From contig NZ_CP012036.1 in NCBI RefSeq assembly GCF_001298445.1, positions 6,201,525 through 6,265,524 on the forward strand: a stretch of 64,000 nucleotides of DNA, in the 5' to 3' direction. This document shows positions 63,434-64,000 of the stretch, in pieces. Below the pieces are notes generated by a model. That model was not told the DNA's origin and searched no databases. It saw nothing but the letters and a program-made list of their open reading frames with translations. Every line of letters starts with the position of its first letter. Position 1 is the first letter of the stretch. Source of the stretch: Nostoc piscinale CENA21. GTDB taxonomy: Bacteria; Cyanobacteriota; Cyanobacteriia; Cyanobacteriales; Nostocaceae. The position numbers were made by a program, and so were the translations under genes.

Positions 63434-64000
63434 ATAGTGCGCCCTGCGGTAGTGAATTTGCCTCTACTGTATGTACCAACCACGCCTAACACTCTATCCT
63501 TTGAGTCACTAATAGTAACCACACCCATGTTGCTTACGGTTAACTTGTAATTACCGGAGCGCACAAGTTGAGCAACTGAAGCATTAAGTGACTTAAGTGT
63601 CTGACGCAAGTTGGCGCGTGCTTTGTTAATTGCCTCTGCCTTCTCTCTGTCAGTTAGTGGTTGCTCCTTACTGCTTGCTGCCTGCGTGCTTTGTGCTGGG
63701 GTTGCGGAAGACGAGGTGCTGGGGATTTGCATTAACTGGAGGTTAACGCGGGCGCTGGCAGGCTCACCACCAACCCATGCGGTTTCAGTCCAATCGATTT
63801 TGGTAATCACTGCTTGACCGAAGGTATTAGCACCCCAGGTAAATGTGACTGGACTAGGTGCATACTTGCCACGCGTCGGGTTGGCAACCATCAAGCTTTG
63901 CAGTGAATCCAGCAATGGTCTAATTGACTTGCCACGGCTGTAACTCTCTAAAATCAAATTATTGAGGTCTAGGGTTAAGCCAGTGGTGTACTGGTAGCTT
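63430..64000 (-). CDS. Tail tube/baseplate initiator protein (CIS-tube/gp53-like), 5' end beyond window
   Basis: 190 codons visible; the frame is open to the right edge (YQYTTGLTLDLNN just inside), so the start lies outside. Core: PVTFTWGANTFGQAVITKID, then WVGGEPASARVNLQLMQIPS, characteristic of LysM-associated tube-cap proteins of contractile systems. Its stop overlaps the LysM-like gene by 4 bp. Late residues are Ser/Ala rich linker and a small beta domain. Partial gene. Confidence 0.75.
   Translation of the reverse strand, partial: SYQYTTGLTLDLNNLILESYSRGKSIRPLLDSLQSLMVANPTRGKYAPSPVTFTWGANTFGQAVITKIDWTETAWVGGEPASARVNLQLMQIPSTSSSATPAQSTQAASSKEQPLTDREKAEAINKARANLRQTLKSLNASVAQLVRSGNYKLTVSNMGVVTISDSKDRVLGVVGTYSRGKFTTAGRTI

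Overview
The window reads as chromosome of a filamentous, probably heterocyst-forming cyanobacterium (Nostoc/Anabaena type). The grounds are frequent GCGATCGC (HIP1) octamers, many short tandem repeats between genes, oxygenic-photosynthesis genes (an F420-hydrogenase-beta-like divinyl chlorophyllide reductase), a desC-desA-desB desaturase run, a PrcA-like calcium protease, and many small families known only from cyanobacteria. No rRNA or tRNA gene and no CRISPR array was seen.

About 1-50.9 kb is host chromosome. 1-8.2 kb: subtilisin-like protease, secreted protein, a BolA plus CGFS-glutaredoxin pair, an atypical OmpR-type regulator, an ABC ATPase and small membrane or DUF proteins. 8.7-13.8 kb: B12-binding radical SAM protein, a DICT-HD sensor overlapping a pentapeptide-repeat gene, and the divinyl reductase. 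13.8-20.8 kb: a PLP enzyme, the three desaturases and a photolyase. 21.7-31.5 kb: a 1021-residue CBS-PAS hybrid kinase followed by a CYTH protein, then acyltransferase, TadA, gamma-glutamyltransferase, DUF1802 and aldo/keto reductase. 32-41 kb: a broken DUF1877 gene, CobB/CbiA, AI-2E-type permease, PhoD phosphatase, a frameshifted M16 peptidase and a fructosamine-kinase-like protein. 41.8-43 kb: an ISAs1-family element with a frameshifted transposase inside an older palindromic repeat, next to eight 21-bp tandem repeats. 43.4-50.8 kb: a lipoxygenase with an odd N-terminal half, a CHRD protein, a large M16 peptidase and a NAGPA-type lipoprotein.

From about 50.9 kb to the end (and beyond it) lies a contractile-tail module, nearly all on the minus strand and visibly richer in GC. 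Read from 64000 downwards it holds a tube/baseplate LysM-partner protein, a LysM-like protein, a tail hub fused to two cell-wall-active domains, spike gpV, gp25/W, J, I, three fibre or collar genes, and small genes down to a terminator at 51.5 kb. Two small plus-strand genes sit outside the tail operon at its end, and another plus-strand gene with its own strong promoter is embedded in it. Capsid, terminase, sheath and integrase/transposase genes would lie beyond the window, so prophage, tailocin and other contractile injection systems cannot be told apart here.

The least expected observations are the tail hub-RlpA-M23 fusion, a tail fibre whose receptor-end domain is put out of frame by a run of eight T, the embedded independently promoted gene, the 11-bp repeat triplet at the element edge, and the lipoxygenase insertion. 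Several reading frames are broken by single bases, often at homopolymers, so read-level checks should come before any claim of phase variation or gene decay.
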